Shown here: positions 1 through 8,353 of the stretch, in pieces
Numbering within the stretch: the stretch's first letter is position 1
How the letters are laid out: every line of letters starts with the position of its first letter
NCBI GenBank assembly: GCA_903882875.1
Contig: CAIRYQ010000030.1
Span: forward strand, 1 to 64,000
DNA length: 64,000 bases
Direction of reading: 5' to 3'
Source of the DNA: an uncultured Spartobacteria bacterium
Lineage (GTDB): Bacteria; Verrucomicrobiota; Verrucomicrobiia; Chthoniobacterales; Chthoniobacteraceae
Translations under genes and position numbers: made by a program
The notes under the pieces: generated by a model
Told to the model about the DNA's origin: nothing
Database searches by the model: none
The model's input: the letters and a program-made list of their open reading frames with translations, nothing else

Positions 1-1
1 A

Positions 2-29
2 CCCAGCGCTAAAGCGCTGGGCTATTGTC
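2..29. repeat. Palindromic repeat unit (CAGCGCT family), copy 1
   Basis: Positions 2-21 form a near-perfect palindrome, CCCAGCGCTAAAGCGCTGGG, followed by CTATTGTC. The same palindrome plus the same CTATTGTC tail recurs at 13850-13877, and a third palindrome lies at 13739-13758. This copy sits directly after the stop codon of a methyltransferase fragment read on the minus strand, so it probably marks where that gene was cut. It looks like a REP-type dispersed element. The element may extend past the window edge. Confidence 0.75.
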
Positions 30-141
30 AGGCGTTGCCGCCCTTCACGGAGAAGAGGATCACCTGCGGCTTGGCCTTCGCGTCCGGGTGGTCGCGGAAG
101 AAGACCTTGCCGTCCACGCCGCCATCCGCGCCTTTCAGGAC
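28..141 (-). pseudogene. C-terminal remnant of a site-specific DNA methyltransferase (locus 1)
   Basis: Read on the minus strand, the frame ending at the TGA at 30-28 gives VLKGADGGVDGKVFF and then QVILFSVKGG before the stop. A (K)GADxGIDG block followed by a V-x-VK strand is typical of the C-terminal part of a family of bacterial N4/N6 DNA methyltransferases (from memory of the family). The matching N-terminal part lies at 1258-1700 on the same strand. The roughly 300 residues that should separate them are missing, and the TIR-like gene occupies that place. The fragment overlaps the last codons of the TIR-like gene in another frame and is cut by the palindromic repeat at 2-29. It is not a functional gene by itself. 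Confidence 0.6.
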
Positions 142-1265
142 TCGATGATTTTTTCGCGTTCAAGGACAAGCCGAATCTCCTCAAACGCAGCCTTGATATT
201 CCCTTTTGGAAATCGAATTTGGCCAAGGCCATGGATGTTGCTGAATTCTTCGCATCCTTCTTCAAGCAAGATGATGGCCTTCGTAAATCCAAGCTTTCCT
301 TGAAATAAGCCTGCTTCGTGGATCACATTTTCACGGGCTCGCACTGTTCCGTCTAGTTGTTCATCCTCGGCAGTCATAACCATGAATGCAATCGCGGCTT
401 CATCGAGCATCTGTGATAGGCGGGAAATGTTAGTCGTTCCTGCGATTGGAACTCGATTGAACTCATCCCAAGGCAATCCCATCCGGTCTTGAATGAAATC
501 TTTCAGATCCTTCCAAACAACAGATCGCCCGTGGCCAAAAAACACGTTTGTGCCAACCGTGCGCTTCTCGTGTTTGTGCCGTTCGCGCGTATCGAGGTGG
601 GAAGCTGCCCTACGTAGAACTTTGGCGAGCTCTGCGCATTTCTTGGGTGCATCTTCGACAGAATAAACTTCCGACAAAACTACGATGTGTGGCGGCGCTT
701 GAAAACCTTGGCCTGCAGCAAGTGTGTCGTAAGTGATGACTTTGACGTTAGGCTGAACCGCGTTCGCATAACTGTATTTACCCGCAATCTTCATCTCTTC
801 GACCTGCGCTTTCAGTCTAGAGAGAAAGGCATCGGACTTGTTTTCAAGTGAGACGGTTGCAATTGACAGAAATTCTTCACGAGCGTCGGCGAATGCTGTT
901 TTCGCGCGGCTTATCATCTCGTCAAATTGAGTCAGTGATTCCAACCCAGCCATGCTGAAGATGGCACCGTAAACTCCCTCAAACGTGTATTCTGCCCATT
1001 CGCCTATTGAACCGTGATCCCCAGACCAAAAATGCTTCATGCCCCATTCAACGCTGAAATTCGCGCCTGGCGGAGGGGGCTGAAGACCATCGTAGTAGAC
1101 TCGCGAATGGTATCCCATCCAAGAACCGCTTGAAGCACGCCCGATTTTGTTTGCGGCGTCACGGAGCTTACAAAGTGGCTCAGTGAGATTTGGCGACTCG
1201 GATTCCTTTCCGATCACTTCAAGCCTATCTGCACATTCAAACATCTTGTCTGCGAGCTCACTCAT
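135..1265 (-). CDS. TIR-like (PF10137-type) nucleotide-binding domain protein, probable anti-phage effector
   Basis: This 376-residue protein has a C-terminal TIR-like domain at about residues 240-352. It starts with NVFFGHGR, continues with an Asp/Glu-rich turn and RARENVIHEAGLFQGKLG (probable catalytic Glu317), and ends with the IHGL segment typical of predicted nucleotide-binding TIR-like proteins (PF10137/CAP12 type). In known systems such domains cleave NAD+ when triggered by a phage signal. The N-terminal 230 residues match nothing I recognise and may sense or oligomerise. No CD-NTase, cyclase or Argonaute partner is visible nearby. Base composition is clearly lower in GC than the surroundings. 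Its ATG overlaps the tail of the methyltransferase N-terminal fragment in an ATGAGTGA junction, so it sits inside a broken methyltransferase gene. Domain assignment is fairly secure; the defence role is inferred. Confidence 0.8.
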   Translation of the reverse strand: MSELADKMFECADRLEVIGKESESPNLTEPLCKLRDAANKIGRASSGSWMGYHSRVYYDGLQPPPPGANFSVEWGMKHFWSGDHGSIGEWAEYTFEGVYGAIFSMAGLESLTQFDEMISRAKTAFADAREEFLSIATVSLENKSDAFLSRLKAQVEEMKIAGKYSYANAVQPNVKVITYDTLAAGQGFQAPPHIVVLSEVYSVEDAPKKCAELAKVLRRAASHLDTRERHKHEKRTVGTNVFFGHGRSVVWKDLKDFIQDRMGLPWDEFNRVPIAGTTNISRLSQMLDEAAIAFMVMTAEDEQLDGTVRARENVIHEAGLFQGKLGFTKAIILLEEGCEEFSNIHGLGQIRFPKGNIKAAFEEIRLVLEREKIIES

Positions 1266-1700
1266 ATTTCGAGGCGGTGGGGTCGCAGTGGAGGTAGAGG
1301 GAGCCGGTGGGCTTGAGGGCGCGGCGGAGTTCGACGAGGCGCAGGGCCATCATGGCGAGGTAGGCCAACCTGTCGTTCGGGCCGAGGAATTCCATGAAGG
1401 CGCGCATGACGCTGCCGAGCTTGTCGCTGCGCAGGGAAAGCTCCTCGTAGGCGCGCTGGCTCTCGCTGTTCCACTCCCACGTGTCCTCGAACGCCTGAAT
1501 TTGCGCGGCGGCTGCTCGCCCTTCCTTCCAGCCTCCCTATTCCCCTCCGCCTCCTCGGCGGTGCCGTCCTTTTTCTGGAAGAAGGCGTTGGTGTTCTGCG
1601 CGCTGTTGAAGGGCGGGTCGAGATAGACGAGGTCCACGGAGGCGTCCGCGACGTAGCGCTGGAGGATGTCGAGATTGTCGCCGTAGTAGAGGGTGCCCAT
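1258..1700 (-). pseudogene. N-terminal remnant of a site-specific DNA methyltransferase, frameshifted and truncated (locus 1)
   Basis: From the ATG at 1700 the frame reads MGTLYYGDNLDILQ and then YLDPPFNS, the catalytic motif IV of an amino-DNA methyltransferase. After QKKDGTA about 40 extra purine-rich bases shift the frame. The true sequence resumes in another frame near 1510 with IQAFEDTWEW and runs through LKPTGSLYLHCDPTAS. At this point intact relatives continue with His-Tyr, but here the sequence turns to KYE and stops (TGA 1260-1258), overlapping the start of the TIR-like gene. So it is broken twice: by a small insertion and by replacement of everything downstream. The C-terminal end of the same family is at 28-141. 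Confidence 0.8.
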
Positions 1701-1790
1701 GCGCGGGAGGGTTTTAGCGGAAGATCGCCTGTGCTGGAAGGAGAAAGCCGGGCGAGGTGGACACTGCGCGGCGTTCCCGTCCTCCACTCC

Positions 1791-3161
1791 TCATTTCACC
1801 GTCCGCCCGGCCTGTGCGGCGGCGCGCCTGACGGCGGTGACGAGGGCTTCCTCCACGCCCAGGGCGAACCAGCCTGTGCCGAAGTAGAGGCCGCGCGTCT
1901 CGTAGCCGCCTTCCCGGATGATTTGATCGGAGGGGATGTAGCCGACGACTTCCTGGTTGTATCCGCTGATCCAGAGCCGAAGGGGGCCCACGGCCCGCTC
2001 GATGTCCGGGACGTATTGCGCGACGACCTCGTCGGGGAGCGCGATGAGGGTGAGGTCCTGTCCGAATTGCCACGCCCCGACCGGCGCGTGAAAGACCGGC
2101 GGCAGCGGCTTGCCGGAATCGAGCGTGGCGAGCATTTGCTGGGCGGGGCCCTTGCTGAGCCTGGGGCCGTCCTTCGCAATCGCCTCCAGCGCGGCGCGGT
2201 CGGGCGTCTGCAACGGAAGCTCCGCCGTCACCTCCGCGCACTTCAGCGGGCCGTGGACAGGCAGGAGCTTTGCCTCCATCACCCGGCAGACTTCCCTGCC
2301 GAGAATGTCGCCGTATTCCTTCGTCCGTTCAAAGGTGTTGCGCATGTAGGGATTCGCGTCCGCGCCGCAGCCGATCATGAACATCGCCTGTGCGCCGGGC
2401 ACATGTTCCTGGATGTACTGCTTGGCGTAACCCTCGTAGTCTCCGCTCACCGCCAGGCGATCGTGCGGCATCGTCGTGTTGTGGCACGCGTAGCCGAAGA
2501 GCACCACGCGGGGCTTTCCATCCGGCGCATCCACGCGCAGCACGGGCACGCTGCGATCCACCAGCCCGCGCGGATTGTGGCCGAGGATGATTCCCCTGTC
2601 GGTGAATTCACGCCGGTTGATCGCAAAGCTGGCGAATCCGACGCCCCACGACAGCTTCGCCGGCTCCATGTGCGCGGCGGCCTCCCCGGCAATTTCCACC
2701 AGCCGATCGCACAGCCATTGCGTGTAGGCGATGGTCTCGTCATTCGTCACGGGAACCACCCCGTCGGTCGCGGGCTTGTTGTGGAGCTTTACGGCGGGGG
2801 CCGAATGGGAATGGGCGACGTTCAGCAGGATGGCCGATTCTTCGATGCCCGTTTTTTCCGCGACGCGCCTGCGCACGAGCTGGCCGATCTCGCCGTGCAG
2901 GACGCACAAGTCAACCGTCAGCAAAATCGCACGGGATCCCTGCGCGTCCTTCAAGGCCAGCGCCTTGGCATCAATGTCCATGTCCACCGACTCGAACGGC
3001 TTGACACGGTGCGCATAGCCCTCAAGCGGGATCGGTCTGGCCGGCGTGATCTTCGCCGTCGCGATGCCCGCCGACCACTCCGCAGGAGCCTCGGCGGCAT
3101 GAGCCGCTGCGGAGATGAGCAGGATGAATGAACGGGCAGCGCGTTGGAATTGGGGGATCAT
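1791..3161 (-). CDS. Neutral/alkaline ceramidase-like secreted hydrolase
   Basis: This 456-residue protein has an N-terminal signal peptide (cleavage near AAHAAEA). The rest resembles the N-terminal catalytic domain of neutral/alkaline non-lysosomal ceramidases (PF04734). It shows AGIATAKITP at the start, the metal-site-like AHSHSAP at about residue 135, FGYACHNTTM, and MIGCGADANPYMR. In the family these residues bind zinc and cleave amide-linked acyl chains. Bacterial homologues of this length often lack the C-terminal domain of true ceramidases and their substrate is unknown. It would act in the periplasm or outside the cell. The stop lies close to the methyltransferase remnant, so the gene marks the end of the disturbed region. 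Confidence 0.82.
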   Translation of the reverse strand: MIPQFQRAARSFILLISAAAHAAEAPAEWSAGIATAKITPARPIPLEGYAHRVKPFESVDMDIDAKALALKDAQGSRAILLTVDLCVLHGEIGQLVRRRVAEKTGIEESAILLNVAHSHSAPAVKLHNKPATDGVVPVTNDETIAYTQWLCDRLVEIAGEAAAHMEPAKLSWGVGFASFAINRREFTDRGIILGHNPRGLVDRSVPVLRVDAPDGKPRVVLFGYACHNTTMPHDRLAVSGDYEGYAKQYIQEHVPGAQAMFMIGCGADANPYMRNTFERTKEYGDILGREVCRVMEAKLLPVHGPLKCAEVTAELPLQTPDRAALEAIAKDGPRLSKGPAQQMLATLDSGKPLPPVFHAPVGAWQFGQDLTLIALPDEVVAQYVPDIERAVGPLRLWISGYNQEVVGYIPSDQIIREGGYETRGLYFGTGWFALGVEEALVTAVRRAAAQAGRTVK

Positions 3162-3265
3162 GATTGGGATCCCCTATCACGGCGGCTGCTGCGAATCCAG
3201 TCAGGTTGTTCCGGTGAAGTCTTGCTGGACTTTTCCCGGATACAAACATGCTTCAGATGCGGTCC

Positions 3266-3595
3266 CTATTTGTTCTTCTTGCGCTTGTGCCCACCGACGG
3301 TGATCTCGCTCGCGGTTCCCGCGGCGCTTTCCTTCACGATGACTTTTTTGCCGTTGAGCGCGCTGAGCGCGATGGTGCCGCCGTTTTCATCCTTGATGGA
3401 TGTACCCGCCGGGACGGTGATGGTTTCGCTCTTCGGGTTTTTCTTCCCGCCTGACTGGACAGTGATGGAGCTATCGGAGACGGCGGTGACTTTTCCACGG
3501 ACGGAGAGTCCGCCCTTTTTGCCTTTTGCCATCGAAGGCGAAGGAATGCCGAGCATGAGGATTGCGATGAGCAGGAAGGAGAGGAGTTTTTTCAT
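3266..3595 (-). CDS. Small exported DUF5666-like protein
   Basis: This 109-residue protein opens with MKKLLSFLLIAILMLG and a cleavage region near PSMAKG. The mature part is short and beta-rich, with GKVTAVSDSSITVQSG and ITVPAGTSIKD, and ends in a Lys/Arg-rich tail (HKRKKNK). The alternation of a 'V-S-x-x-S-I-T-V' strand with a 'T-x-I' strand resembles DUF5666-type domains. The exported protein at 54779 has the same layout, so the genome probably keeps a small family of them. Function unknown; periplasmic location inferred. Confidence 0.65.
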   Translation of the reverse strand: MKKLLSFLLIAILMLGIPSPSMAKGKKGGLSVRGKVTAVSDSSITVQSGGKKNPKSETITVPAGTSIKDENGGTIALSALNGKKVIVKESAAGTASEITVGGHKRKKNK

Positions 3596-3718
3596 TTTGG
3601 ATGTTGTGACGGTGTTGGTCGGAAATTGCAGCGACAGTGTGTGCCGGATCTCCGATTCGAAAACAGGAACAGCGCACGGGCGGGCCAGTGCGACAAAAAT
3701 CGTCGGAAAAAGTGCCGC

Positions 3719-4546
3719 TCATTGCTCCCGCTCGCCGCGCTCGCGCAGCAGTCGCACGCGGCGGCGGATTTTCACCTGCGGCACCCCAGCCAGCGGATCC
3801 TCCGGCGCTGGCAGCGTGCCGGGTCGGATGCGGAAGGAATCCGGCGCGAGCGCGCCGATTTGAAGCCAGATGAGGCTGTCCTCGCAACGCTGATCCACGA
3901 GGCCCGTCACGAGCAGTGCGTCGAGCATCCGACGACGGCGGCGCTCGTCGGGAAACAGCGCGGGGAGTTCCTGCAGCGACGTGCGCTGTTCGGTCTTCAG
4001 GTGATCCATCAGCCGCACGGCGTCCGGCATCTCGCGGCGGCCGAGATGCGCAAGCGCGCCGAGATTTTGCCAGCACGACATGGTGAACCGCGGGACGAAA
4101 AAAAGGATGTCCGCGAAATGCTCCACCGGCGGGCGCTCGTCGGGCATGCGCTCGTCCGGGAAGAACCACTGGTCAATCCGCGCGGCGAGCATGAGGACGG
4201 TGGCCGAGCCGAAGAACACCAGGTTGAACACTTGCGGCACGCCGCCATCGCCGTTGTTTCGCACCGAGACAAGAATCAGCGTCGCCCAGTATGAAGCCCC
4301 GTAGAGCACTGCCCACCCGATGGTGGAAAAGATGAGCGCCACACCGGAGGCCATGAGCACATTGGCATTGTGCGAACGCAGGTGCGCGCGCAGGGCCTGT
4401 TCTGTGGGAATCGGAGACACCGGAGACACGCCCGAGTGTCGCCGAAACGGCCGCGTGCGTCCACATCGCAGCATCGGACCCCATTCCTGCGGCGCACCCG
4501 TTCGCTCTTCCATGCGACGCATTTTCGATAAGTCCACCCCTCGCAT
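3719..4546 (-). CDS. Hypothetical membrane protein with two TM segments
   Basis: I do not recognise this 275-residue protein. Two hydrophobic stretches, at about residues 62-85 (VLMASGVALIFSTIGWAVL) and 103-122 (FNLVFFGSATVLMLAA), suggest a helical hairpin. A soluble, charged C-terminal part of about 150 residues follows and ends in an Arg-rich tail. The N-terminal 45 residues are low in conservation signals, so the real start may lie further in, for example near the segment IPTEQALRAHL. It is divergent from the Sel1 gene. Confidence that it is a real gene comes from length, codon character and membrane pattern rather than homology. Confidence 0.55.
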   Translation of the reverse strand: MRGVDLSKMRRMEERTGAPQEWGPMLRCGRTRPFRRHSGVSPVSPIPTEQALRAHLRSHNANVLMASGVALIFSTIGWAVLYGASYWATLILVSVRNNGDGGVPQVFNLVFFGSATVLMLAARIDQWFFPDERMPDERPPVEHFADILFFVPRFTMSCWQNLGALAHLGRREMPDAVRLMDHLKTEQRTSLQELPALFPDERRRRRMLDALLVTGLVDQRCEDSLIWLQIGALAPDSFRIRPGTLPAPEDPLAGVPQVKIRRRVRLLRERGEREQ

Positions 4547-4586
4547 CTTGCGGAATCCCGATTCCCGGCGTTACGCTCCGCGCATC

Positions 4587-5234
4587 GTGAAAACCCGACT
4601 GTTCGCTTTCCTCATTCTCACCGCCTCATGTCTAGCCCAGCAGGATGCGCCCGATCTCAAGGCGCTGGAAAAAAAAGCGACTGCCGGCGACCCGGCGGCG
4701 CAGATCGCGCTTGGGAAGGCGTATGATGAAGGCCGCGGCGTGGATCAGGATCGGCGGAAGGCCGCAGAATGGTATCAAAAGGCGGCGGCGCAGGGCGTCC
4801 CGGAGGCGCAGTTCAACCTCGGCACGATGTACGCACACGGGACCGGCGTGCGAAAGGATCAGGCAAAGGCGTTCGCATGGTTTGAAAAAGCCGCGGAGCA
4901 GGGCTTCGCGGATGCGCAGTTCAACCTTGCAGTCATGTTGTACAAGGAAGGACACGGCACGGCGGAAAACCTCTCGCGTGCAGTCACGTGGTTTGACAGG
5001 GCGGGAATTCAGGGAATGACGCGGGCGCAGTACAATCTCGGCTTCATGTACGCGGCTGGTCAGGGCGTGCCTGCGAATTCCGTGAAGGCCTACGCGTGGT
5101 GCTCCCTGGCTGCCGCGGACGGCGATCCGGCTGCAAAGAAGCTCTGTGATTTGATCTGGAGCAGGACGAACGCCGAGCAGCACGAGACGCTGACGAAAGT
5201 GGCGGCGGATCTCGCGACAAAGATCAAAAAATGA
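4587..5234 (+). CDS. Secreted Sel1-repeat (TPR-like) protein
   Basis: A GTG start at 4587 gives a 215-residue protein with a short signal peptide (VKTRLFAFLILTASCLAQ). About four and a half Sel1 repeats follow, each about 36 residues, carrying the A-x-x-x-L-G-x-x-Y and G-V-x-x-D-x-x-K-A-x-x-W-(Y/F) pattern. Examples are IALGKAYDEGRGV, FNLGTMYAHGTGV and YNLGFMYAAGQGV. Such solenoids usually mediate protein-protein contacts in the periplasm. An upstream in-frame ATG exists but would place about 12 charged residues before the signal peptide, so I prefer the GTG. Partner unknown. It is convergent with the flavodoxin gene. Confidence 0.8.
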   Translation: MKTRLFAFLILTASCLAQQDAPDLKALEKKATAGDPAAQIALGKAYDEGRGVDQDRRKAAEWYQKAAAQGVPEAQFNLGTMYAHGTGVRKDQAKAFAWFEKAAEQGFADAQFNLAVMLYKEGHGTAENLSRAVTWFDRAGIQGMTRAQYNLGFMYAAGQGVPANSVKAYAWCSLAAADGDPAAKKLCDLIWSRTNAEQHETLTKVAADLATKIKK

Positions 5235-5258
5235 CTCCCGCGGCGCGCGGAGCGTCCC

Positions 5259-5816
5259 CTACCCCGCGCCGAGCCGCTGATCTTTTTTCTTCGCGGGATG
5301 CTCGTCCTTTTTCCCGTGGATGCACACGGCCACCCACTCAGCGAGCCGCTGTCCTAGCAGTCGGCACGCGGCGGCATCGTCCTCGCTGCGCGGCTCCTTT
5401 GCGACGACCGCGCCGTAGTGGGCGGTGCGCAGCTTCGTCGCGTAGTCGGTGACTCCGAAGACAAGGAAGCCGAAGTTCATCAGCACAGTGAGGATGGACT
5501 GGCAGGCGAGTTCCATGCCGCCGCCCCACGCGCCGGCGGAGGAAAAGGCGCAGGCGATTTTTCCGTCCACTTCCATCCAGTGCGGCATCATGGCCTCGTC
5601 CCAGAAGCGTTTCATTTTCCATGAAAGGATGCCCATGTTCGTCGGGCTGCCGACGGCGAGGCCGTCGCACCAGAGCACGTCGTCCGCGGTCGCATCGTCC
5701 ACGGAGCGCACGCGCACTTCGGTGTCCGCGATGCGCTGCGCGCCCCCGGCGATGAACGCGGCCATCTTTGCGAGATTGCCGGATTTTGAATCGTAGAGGA
5801 CGAGGATGCGGTTCAC
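5259..5816 (-). CDS. Flavodoxin / WrbA-like FMN oxidoreductase
   Basis: This 185-residue protein starts with ILVLYDSKSGNLAKMA, the phosphate-binding loop of flavodoxin-fold proteins. It carries GLAVGSPTNMG (the second flavin loop) and AFSSAGAWGGGMELA (the third), in the order expected for NAD(P)H-quinone oxidoreductase or WrbA-type proteins that bind FMN. The C-terminal tail is long and basic (KKDEHPAKKKDQR). It is 13 bp downstream of the cupin gene and probably co-transcribed with it. Cytoplasmic redox role; the exact substrate cannot be told from the sequence. Confidence 0.85.
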   Translation of the reverse strand: MNRILVLYDSKSGNLAKMAAFIAGGAQRIADTEVRVRSVDDATADDVLWCDGLAVGSPTNMGILSWKMKRFWDEAMMPHWMEVDGKIACAFSSAGAWGGGMELACQSILTVLMNFGFLVFGVTDYATKLRTAHYGAVVAKEPRSEDDAAACRLLGQRLAEWVAVCIHGKKDEHPAKKKDQRLGAG

Positions 5817-5829
5817 GGAAAAAGGGCGC

Positions 5830-6315
5830 TCAGTGCGGAGGCGGGAGCATCACGATGCCGTAGCGCGGTGCGACAGCGAGGAGCTTTTCTATTTCTCCGG
5901 GCTGCGGAGGAATGGGCGGCGCATCGGCGGAAGGAAGTTCGGTGGCGAATTCCGCCATGAATTTTTCAAAGCCCGCAGGCACGCACAGGATGAGCATGCG
6001 CGCGGGTTTTGCCGCGGTGTTTTTGAACGCATGCGGCGTCCCGCGGGGAATCTGGACGAATGTTCCCGGCCTGCCGACGACCGTGCGACCATCCACTGTG
6101 AACGTGATTTCGCCCTCGGTGACATAGAACGATTCCTCCTCGCGCGTGTGGTAGTGCGGTGGCGGGCCGCCGCCGGGCGGCACTGTGGCGTCGGCGAGGC
6201 AGTAGGCGCCGCCGGTCTGTTCGCCGGTGGCGAGCACCGTGTATTTGTCGCCGACGGCGGAAAAGACCTTCAAGTGACCGGGCGTGGAGTGGATGAATTG
6301 CGCGGGCGTGCTCAT
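5830..6315 (-). CDS. Cupin-domain protein
   Basis: I start this gene at the ATG at 6315 (MSTPAQFIHS), giving 161 residues. It has a single cupin barrel. The first cupin motif is PHYHTREEESFYVTEGE, with the metal-binding His-x-His and Glu, and the second is PRGTPHAFKN with the last His. Small cupins of this kind are often quercetin dioxygenase-like or simple metal-binding proteins. It is the first gene of a likely two-gene operon with the flavodoxin. Specific reaction unknown. Confidence 0.8.
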   Translation of the reverse strand: MSTPAQFIHSTPGHLKVFSAVGDKYTVLATGEQTGGAYCLADATVPPGGGPPPHYHTREEESFYVTEGEITFTVDGRTVVGRPGTFVQIPRGTPHAFKNTAAKPARMLILCVPAGFEKFMAEFATELPSADAPPIPPQPGEIEKLLAVAPRYGIVMLPPPH

Positions 6316-6496
6316 GCTTGGAAGAGAATCACGGGCGTGAGTGCGGGGCAACATCCGGCACGCACTGGAATGAGGGGTCCAACAGCCGCCCCAGCCGTGC
6401 GTTTCGCGATCCTAAAGACACACGCGATAACTTTTTTTTCATCGCGGGAACATTTGCATCACATGCAAGCCGCGGCGAGGTAGCCAAACGCACCAA

Positions 6497-7828
6497 ATGA
6501 CGAGCATTTCCCCAACCCCATCATCACTTCCAAGGAGTGCGCCGGTAACCCCGTCGTCCCCTCCCGGAGGCGCAGCCTCAACTCCGACTTCCAAAAAAAG
6601 CACCCGGCGCGTCCCCGGCAGTCGCATGCTGCGACGGGTGCTGCTTCTGCTCGCAGGAATCACCATCGGCGTGATCGCGGCGCATTTCATTCCATATAAG
6701 AAACATAACGCCGAACTTGCGGCGGAACTCGGCTCACGCTTGAAATCAGGCCCGTGGGGCGAGGTTTACGTGGTTCCCTTTGTCATCGCCGCCCCGGATG
6801 AACTCCTCCCCGTGCGCGCCATCGAATCCGGCGGCACACACTGGGTTTTCAAAAACTGCACCGTCTCCGAAATTTCGCGCCTGCTCGAATCCGCCGACAT
6901 GCCCGCGGACCAGCGCGACGCCCTGCTCGCACCGCCGGTCGCGCAGGTGAAGGGCATCGATCTCGAAGTCACACCGACGCCCGCGATGGCCGCAGCCCTG
7001 CCGGACAAGGCGCGCGCCGCGCTCTACCGAAAGCTGGCTTCATTCAAGGAAAACCGCTCCGCATTTTTCTTCATCCACAAAGACACGCTCGCTGACCGCT
7101 TCGACGACAGCGGCATCGCGAAGGACACGCTGGCGATGTTCCGGAAGTTCTGCTGCGAACACGGCGACTACCTCGTCTTCGGCGGCCTGCCATCCATGCT
7201 CGCGCTGCTGCCGGACTCCGCCGAAAAGGTGCGCTTCGTGAAGGCGCTCACGCGGCAGAGGACGATGCTCGTGCGTCTCCGCATCACGAAGGATTCCGAC
7301 GCGAAGAAGCTCGCCGAGTATTGGGGAAAAGGCGTTTGGGCGCCGAACATCCGGGCGATCCTCGACGGCCTTGAGCACGTGCAAGGCGGCACCTTCACGA
7401 GCATCCTCGCGCTGCTGCCGCCGCTGCCGGCATCCGAGGCGTACTTCTATCCCGTCGTGCAGGACAATCCGCTCAACGGCCCCGTCACCGTGCATGACTG
7501 CCACTGGACTTCGCTGAATTTCTTCCGCGACCCCACCGACACGAAGCCCGTGGACGCCGCGACCTTCACAAAGGAAATCGCCACGGGCTATTTTCCGATT
7601 TCCGGCGACCCGCGCTACGGCGACCTCGTCATCGTGAGCACCCCGAACGGCGAAGTCGTCCACTCCGCAGTCTTTATCGCGGACGAGATCGTGTTCACGA
7701 AAAACGGCGCGACGGCGATCTACCCGTGGATGTTTGCCACCGTCGCAGACCTGTTGAAACAGTACTCCTTCCTCGCGCCCGAAGGCCAGCAGCTCGTGCT
7801 GCGCTATTTCCGAAACAAGAGCCCGTAG
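6497..7828 (+). CDS. Membrane-anchored protein with possible papain-like (NlpC/YiiX-type) C-terminal domain
   Basis: This 443-residue protein has a Ser/Pro/Thr-rich N-terminus followed by one TM segment (about 45-66, VLLLLAGITIGVIAAHFI). The large periplasmic part ends in a region that looks like a cysteine peptidase or amidase fold. That region contains VTVHDCHWTSLNF (possible catalytic Cys), then GDLVIVSTP and VVHSAVFIAD (possible catalytic His), and FTKNG. This order (Cys, then 'GDL', then His) is the one seen in NlpC/P60-like enzymes acting on cell-wall peptides. I do not recognise the central 250 residues. The function is an inference from motif order only. Confidence 0.55.
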   Translation: MTSISPTPSSLPRSAPVTPSSPPGGAASTPTSKKSTRRVPGSRMLRRVLLLLAGITIGVIAAHFIPYKKHNAELAAELGSRLKSGPWGEVYVVPFVIAAPDELLPVRAIESGGTHWVFKNCTVSEISRLLESADMPADQRDALLAPPVAQVKGIDLEVTPTPAMAAALPDKARAALYRKLASFKENRSAFFFIHKDTLADRFDDSGIAKDTLAMFRKFCCEHGDYLVFGGLPSMLALLPDSAEKVRFVKALTRQRTMLVRLRITKDSDAKKLAEYWGKGVWAPNIRAILDGLEHVQGGTFTSILALLPPLPASEAYFYPVVQDNPLNGPVTVHDCHWTSLNFFRDPTDTKPVDAATFTKEIATGYFPISGDPRYGDLVIVSTPNGEVVHSAVFIADEIVFTKNGATAIYPWMFATVADLLKQYSFLAPEGQQLVLRYFRNKSP

Positions 7829-7838
7829 GCGGCCCTGC

Positions 7839-7856
7839 GACGATCGCTAGATCGTC
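7839..7856. terminator. Short hairpin after the 6497 gene
   Basis: GACGATC-gcta-GATCGTC forms a perfect 7-bp stem with a 4-base loop, 10 bp after the stop codon at 7828. There is no T-run, so a rho-independent terminator is only possible. Confidence 0.35.
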
Positions 7857-7904
7857 ACAACTCCGCGCTCGCATTTCCGTACAGCCACGGAATAAATCAC
7901 AGGC

Positions 7905-8309
7905 ATGAGCACTCCCGAATCTTCATCATCCGACTGCACGCAACACATGAACAGCATCGCCTGGAACGAACTGATCACGCCCGACCCCGCGGGCGCGATT
8001 CAATTCTACGGCGAACTCTTCGGCTGGACCACCGAGGCTTTCGGCGGCGGCCCGAAGCCTTACACGCTTTTCAAACACGGCGACCGCATGTTCGGCGGTG
8101 TGATGGCACCGCCGCAGCCCGGAATCCCGCCGCACTGGCTGAACTACGTCGCAGTCGCCGACCTCGACGTCGCATTTGCAAAGGCCAAGAGCCTCGGCGC
8201 AACGGTATGCCTCGAACCGATGGACATCGGCGAGGCGGGCCGCATCGCCGTGCTGCGCGATCCGCAGGGCGCGGGCTTCGGCCTGCACCAGCCGCCGGCG
8301 ATGAAGTGA
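7905..8309 (+). CDS. VOC-family (glyoxalase/bleomycin-resistance fold) protein
   Basis: This 134-residue protein has the paired beta-alpha-beta layout of the vicinal oxygen chelate superfamily. WNELITPDPAGAIQFYGELFGW is the usual first module and WLNYVAVADLDVAFAKAKSLGA the second, ending with ISVLRDPQG-like text (IAVLRDPQGAGFGL). Members include metal-dependent lyases and dioxygenases, but many small ones are uncharacterised. An alternative start is the internal ATG at 7947. It stands alone and is convergent with the PepSY/ApbE pair. Inverted GTAGCGC/GCGCTAC arms lie in the 44-bp gap that follows. Confidence 0.8.
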   Translation: MSTPESSSSDCTQHMNSIAWNELITPDPAGAIQFYGELFGWTTEAFGGGPKPYTLFKHGDRMFGGVMAPPQPGIPPHWLNYVAVADLDVAFAKAKSLGATVCLEPMDIGEAGRIAVLRDPQGAGFGLHQPPAMK

Positions 8310-8353
8310 CAGCTCGGAAAATGTAGCGCAGGCACTCCTGTCCACAGCTCGCG

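Noticed and set aside
135-1265. Complete CBASS or Thoeris system
   Set aside because: Only the TIR-like gene is present. No CD-NTase, sensor ATPase or second TIR/SLOG gene was found within reach.
7839-7856. Rho-independent terminator (firm call)
   Set aside because: The hairpin has only 7 bp and no T-run, so it is listed at low confidence rather than as a certain terminator.
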